Assembly (NCBI GenBank): GCA_031376425.1
Contig: JANMDR010000277.1
Location: forward strand, 1 to 14,351
DNA length: 14,351 nucleotides
Origin: JANMDR01 sp031376425
GTDB lineage: Bacteria; Pseudomonadota; Gammaproteobacteria; Burkholderiales; Usitatibacteraceae
Reading direction: 5' to 3'
Shown: one piece after another, positions 12,035-14,351 of the stretch
Layout of the letters: every line of letters starts with the position of its first letter
Position numbering within the stretch: the first letter of the stretch is position 1
Made by a program: the position numbers and the translations under genes
Notes under the pieces: generated by a model
Databases searched by the model: none
What the model was told of the DNA's origin: nothing
What the model saw: the letters and a program-made list of their open reading frames with translations, nothing else

Positions 12035-14140
12035 GTGGCTCGCGAAACCCCCATTAATCGCTATCGTAATATTGGTATCTCCGCTCACATTGACGCGGGT
12101 AAGACAACCACAACTGAACGCGTTCTGTTCTACACCGGTGTAAATCACAAAATTGGTGAAGTGCATGATGGCGCAGCGACAATGGATTGGATGGAGCAAG
12201 AGCAAGAGCGCGGTATTACCATTACATCTGCTGCTACGACCTGTTTTTGGAAGGGCATGGGCGGTACGTTTGAAAATCATCGTATCAATATTATTGATAC
12301 CCCCGGTCACGTTGACTTCACCATCGAAGTAGAGCGCTCAATGCGCGTGCTTGACGGCGCATGTATGGTTTACTGCGCTGTGGGTGGTGTTCAGCCGCAA
12401 TCGGAAACAGTATGGCGTCAAGCTAATAAATACAAGGTTCCTCGTCTCGCGTTCGTTAATAAAATGGACCGTACTGGCGCAAACTTCTTTAAAGTTTACG
12501 ACCAAATGAAGGCGCGTTTGAAGGCTAACCCTGTTGCCTTGCAAATCCCAATTGGTGCCGAAGAAAGTTTTGCTGGCGTGGTTGACTTGGTTAAGATGAA
12601 GTCGATCTTGTGGAGCGAAGCCGATAAAGGTGTGACGTTTACCTACGGCGATATTCCTGCTGATTTAACTGAAAAAGCCGCTGAGTTCCGCGAAAAATTA
12701 GTTGAAGCGGCGGCCGAAGCCAATGAAGACTTGATGAATAAGTATTTAGAAGGCGAAGCGCTAACCGAGTTAGAAATTAAAGCGGCGATTCGTCAGCGTA
12801 CTATCGCTTGCGAAATTCAACCAATGCTTTGCGGCTCTGCGTTTAAAAACAAGGGCGTGCAAGCCATGTTGGACGCTGTGGTTGAATACATGCCTAGCCC
12901 AATCGATATTCCACCAGTAGGCGGAACCGATGAAGCGGAAAATCGTGTTGAGCGTAAAGCTGATGATAACGAAAAGTTCTCGGCCTTAGCATTTAAGTTG
13001 ATGACTGATCCCTTTGTTGGGCAGCTTACCTTCGTGCGTGTGTATTCTGGCGTGCTGAAAAAAGGCGACTCCGTATACAACTCCGTGCGTGGTAAGAAAG
13101 AACGTGTTGGCCGTATGGTGCAAATGCACGCAAATATCCGTAAGGATATCGAAGAAATTCGCGCGGGTGATATTGCAGCTTGTATTGGTATGAAAGACGT
13201 AACAACTGGCGAAACACTCTGCGATCCAGATTCAGTGGTAGTGCTAGAGCGTATGGTATTCCCTGAGCCGGTGATCTCTCAAGCCGTTGAGCCAAAAACT
13301 AAAGCTGACCAAGAAAAAATGGGTATTGCCTTGAGCCGTTTGGCACAAGAAGACCCGTCTTTCCGTGTGCGTTCCGACGAAGAATCAGGCCAAACAATTA
13401 TTTCGGGAATGGGTGAGTTACACCTCGAAATTATTGTTGACCGTATGAAGCGTGAATTCGGTGTTGAAGCTTCTGTAGGTAAGCCGCAGGTTGCTTATCG
13501 CGAAACTATTCGCGGCACCGTTGAAAATGCGGAAGGTAAGTTTGTTAAGCAATCCGGTGGTCGTGGTCAATACGGTCATGTGGTGTTGAAAGTAGAGCCA
13601 AATGAAATTGGCAAAGGCTTTGAATTCGTTGACGCCATTAAAGGCGGTGTGGTTCCTCGCGAATTTATTCCTGCTGTTGAAAAAGGCCTACTAGAAACAT
13701 TGCCTGCAGGTGTGTTGGCTGGTTATCCAGTGGTTGACGTAAAAGTAACCTTGCATTTCGGTTCTTACCATGACGTTGACTCCAACGAAAACGCTTTCAA
13801 AATGGCGGCATCGATGGGCTTCAAAGACGGTATGCGCAAAGCCAAGCCAGTGTTGCTTGAGCCAATGATGGCCGTTGAAATAGAAACACCGGAAGATTAC
13901 GCTGGAACGGTGATGGGTGATTTGTCATCACGTCGCGGTATGGTTCAGGGTATGGACGACATCGCAGGCGGTGGCGGCAAGATCATTAAAGCTGAAGTAC
14001 CGCTTTCAGAGATGTTTGGTTATTCTACAACGCTGCGCTCCGCAACTCAGGGTCGCGCTACGTACACCATGGAATTCAAGCACTACGCAGAAGCGCCGAA
14101 AAACGTATCTGAAGCAATCATCGCATCCAAAGCCAAATAA
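12035..14140 (+). CDS. fusA: Elongation factor G
   Basis: EF-G is the GTPase that drives translocation and, with RRF, ribosome recycling. The 701-residue product has the full family length. The GTPase domain shows G1 AHIDAGKTT (17-25), G2 RGITIT (59-64), G3 DTPGHVDF (88-95), G4 NKMD (142-145) and the GSA of G5 near 262. The remaining domains II-V are complete, including GRGQYGHV in domain IV and the SRRGMVQGM region near the C-terminus. The start is GTG 12035 with AAGG upstream. It lies 118 bp after rpsG and 73 bp before tuf in the usual str order. I see no internal deletion or frameshift. Confidence 0.98.
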   Translation: MARETPINRYRNIGISAHIDAGKTTTTERVLFYTGVNHKIGEVHDGAATMDWMEQEQERGITITSAATTCFWKGMGGTFENHRINIIDTPGHVDFTIEVERSMRVLDGACMVYCAVGGVQPQSETVWRQANKYKVPRLAFVNKMDRTGANFFKVYDQMKARLKANPVALQIPIGAEESFAGVVDLVKMKSILWSEADKGVTFTYGDIPADLTEKAAEFREKLVEAAAEANEDLMNKYLEGEALTELEIKAAIRQRTIACEIQPMLCGSAFKNKGVQAMLDAVVEYMPSPIDIPPVGGTDEAENRVERKADDNEKFSALAFKLMTDPFVGQLTFVRVYSGVLKKGDSVYNSVRGKKERVGRMVQMHANIRKDIEEIRAGDIAACIGMKDVTTGETLCDPDSVVVLERMVFPEPVISQAVEPKTKADQEKMGIALSRLAQEDPSFRVRSDEESGQTIISGMGELHLEIIVDRMKREFGVEASVGKPQVAYRETIRGTVENAEGKFVKQSGGRGQYGHVVLKVEPNEIGKGFEFVDAIKGGVVPREFIPAVEKGLLETLPAGVLAGYPVVDVKVTLHFGSYHDVDSNENAFKMAASMGFKDGMRKAKPVLLEPMMAVEIETPEDYAGTVMGDLSSRRGMVQGMDDIAGGGGKIIKAEVPLSEMFGYSTTLRSATQGRATYTMEFKHYAEAPKNVSEAIIASKAK

Positions 14141-14200
14141 GTATTTTTGGCAACAAATATTCGTAACACAAGCATTTCAACATTTTTTGAATTAGAAATT

Positions 14201-14206
14201 AGAGGA
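14201..14206 (+). promoter_or_regulatory. Ribosome binding site of tuf
   Basis: AGAGGA lies 7 nt before the tuf ATG, fitting the high translation level of EF-Tu. Confidence 0.7.
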
Positions 14207-14213
14207 TTATAAA

Positions 14214-14351
14214 ATGGCAAAAGGTAAATTTGAGCGCACGAAGCCACACGTAAACGTAGGCACAATTGGCCACGTGGATCATGGCAAGACAACGCTAACA
14301 GCAGCAATCACAACCGTATTGGCAAAGAAATTTGGCGGCGAAGCCAAAGCC
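14214..14351 (+). CDS. tuf: Elongation factor Tu, N-terminal part only
   Basis: The first 46 codons of EF-Tu, the GTPase that brings aminoacyl-tRNA to the ribosome. The N-terminus MAKGKFERTKPHVNVG and the P-loop GHVDHGKT (19-26) are diagnostic. The gene runs off the window in frame. Its place after fusA completes the rpsL-rpsG-fusA-tuf order. Whether the genome holds a second tuf copy cannot be seen. Confidence 0.97.
   Translation, partial: MAKGKFERTKPHVNVGTIGHVDHGKTTLTAAITTVLAKKFGGEAKA

Overview
The window looks like the chromosome of a Gram-negative, probably gammaproteobacterial, organism of medium GC. The ribosomal proteins and EF-G/EF-Tu are close in sequence to the E. coli/Pseudomonas type. 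The envelope genes encode a lipoprotein and an outer-membrane barrel ending in phenylalanine. I cannot name the genus.

Layout. (i) 1-1066, minus strand: an alpha-helical TPR-like protein, followed after 47 bp by the start of a second gene that leaves the window; its ribosome binding site lies inside an inverted repeat. (ii) 1067-1761: a long non-coding stretch with seven GATC sites, two of them in related 14-bp GATC-N6-GATC elements, and an orphan terminator-like hairpin. (iii) 1762-5198, plus strand: four genes whose products all work outside the cytoplasm. They are an L,D-transpeptidase lipoprotein, a small secreted protein with ten cysteines, and two membrane-anchored paralogues that share a six-cysteine layout. 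(iv) 5320-6444, minus: a renalase-like FAD oxidoreductase. (v) 6508-8768, plus: a class III CoA-transferase and an HMG-CoA-lyase-type enzyme, probably one acyl-CoA pathway. (vi) 8829-10219: an outer-membrane barrel protein and a histidine-phosphatase-fold protein that lacks its second catalytic histidine. (vii) 10266-10577: the monothiol glutaredoxin grxD, closed by a strong terminator. (viii) 10754-14351: the str operon with its own promoter, rpsL-rpsG-fusA-tuf, tuf being cut by the window end.

The str operon, grxD and the CoA enzymes are ordinary housekeeping genes. The accessory block at 1762-5198 is the part most likely to hold something undescribed. The 152-residue secreted protein has cysteine spacing that reads the same in both directions (6-3-10-16-10-3-6), which predicts a disulfide-laddered helical hairpin. 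The two paralogues downstream carry their own symmetric motif (C-x5-C-x10-C-x5-C). I infer that the block serves the cell envelope, but the sequence does not reveal its role. Smaller oddities are a possible in-frame lysine/alanine-rich tail beyond the rpsL stop codon, a hairpin between rpsL and rpsG, and a 12-bp tandem repeat inside the oxidoreductase gene.
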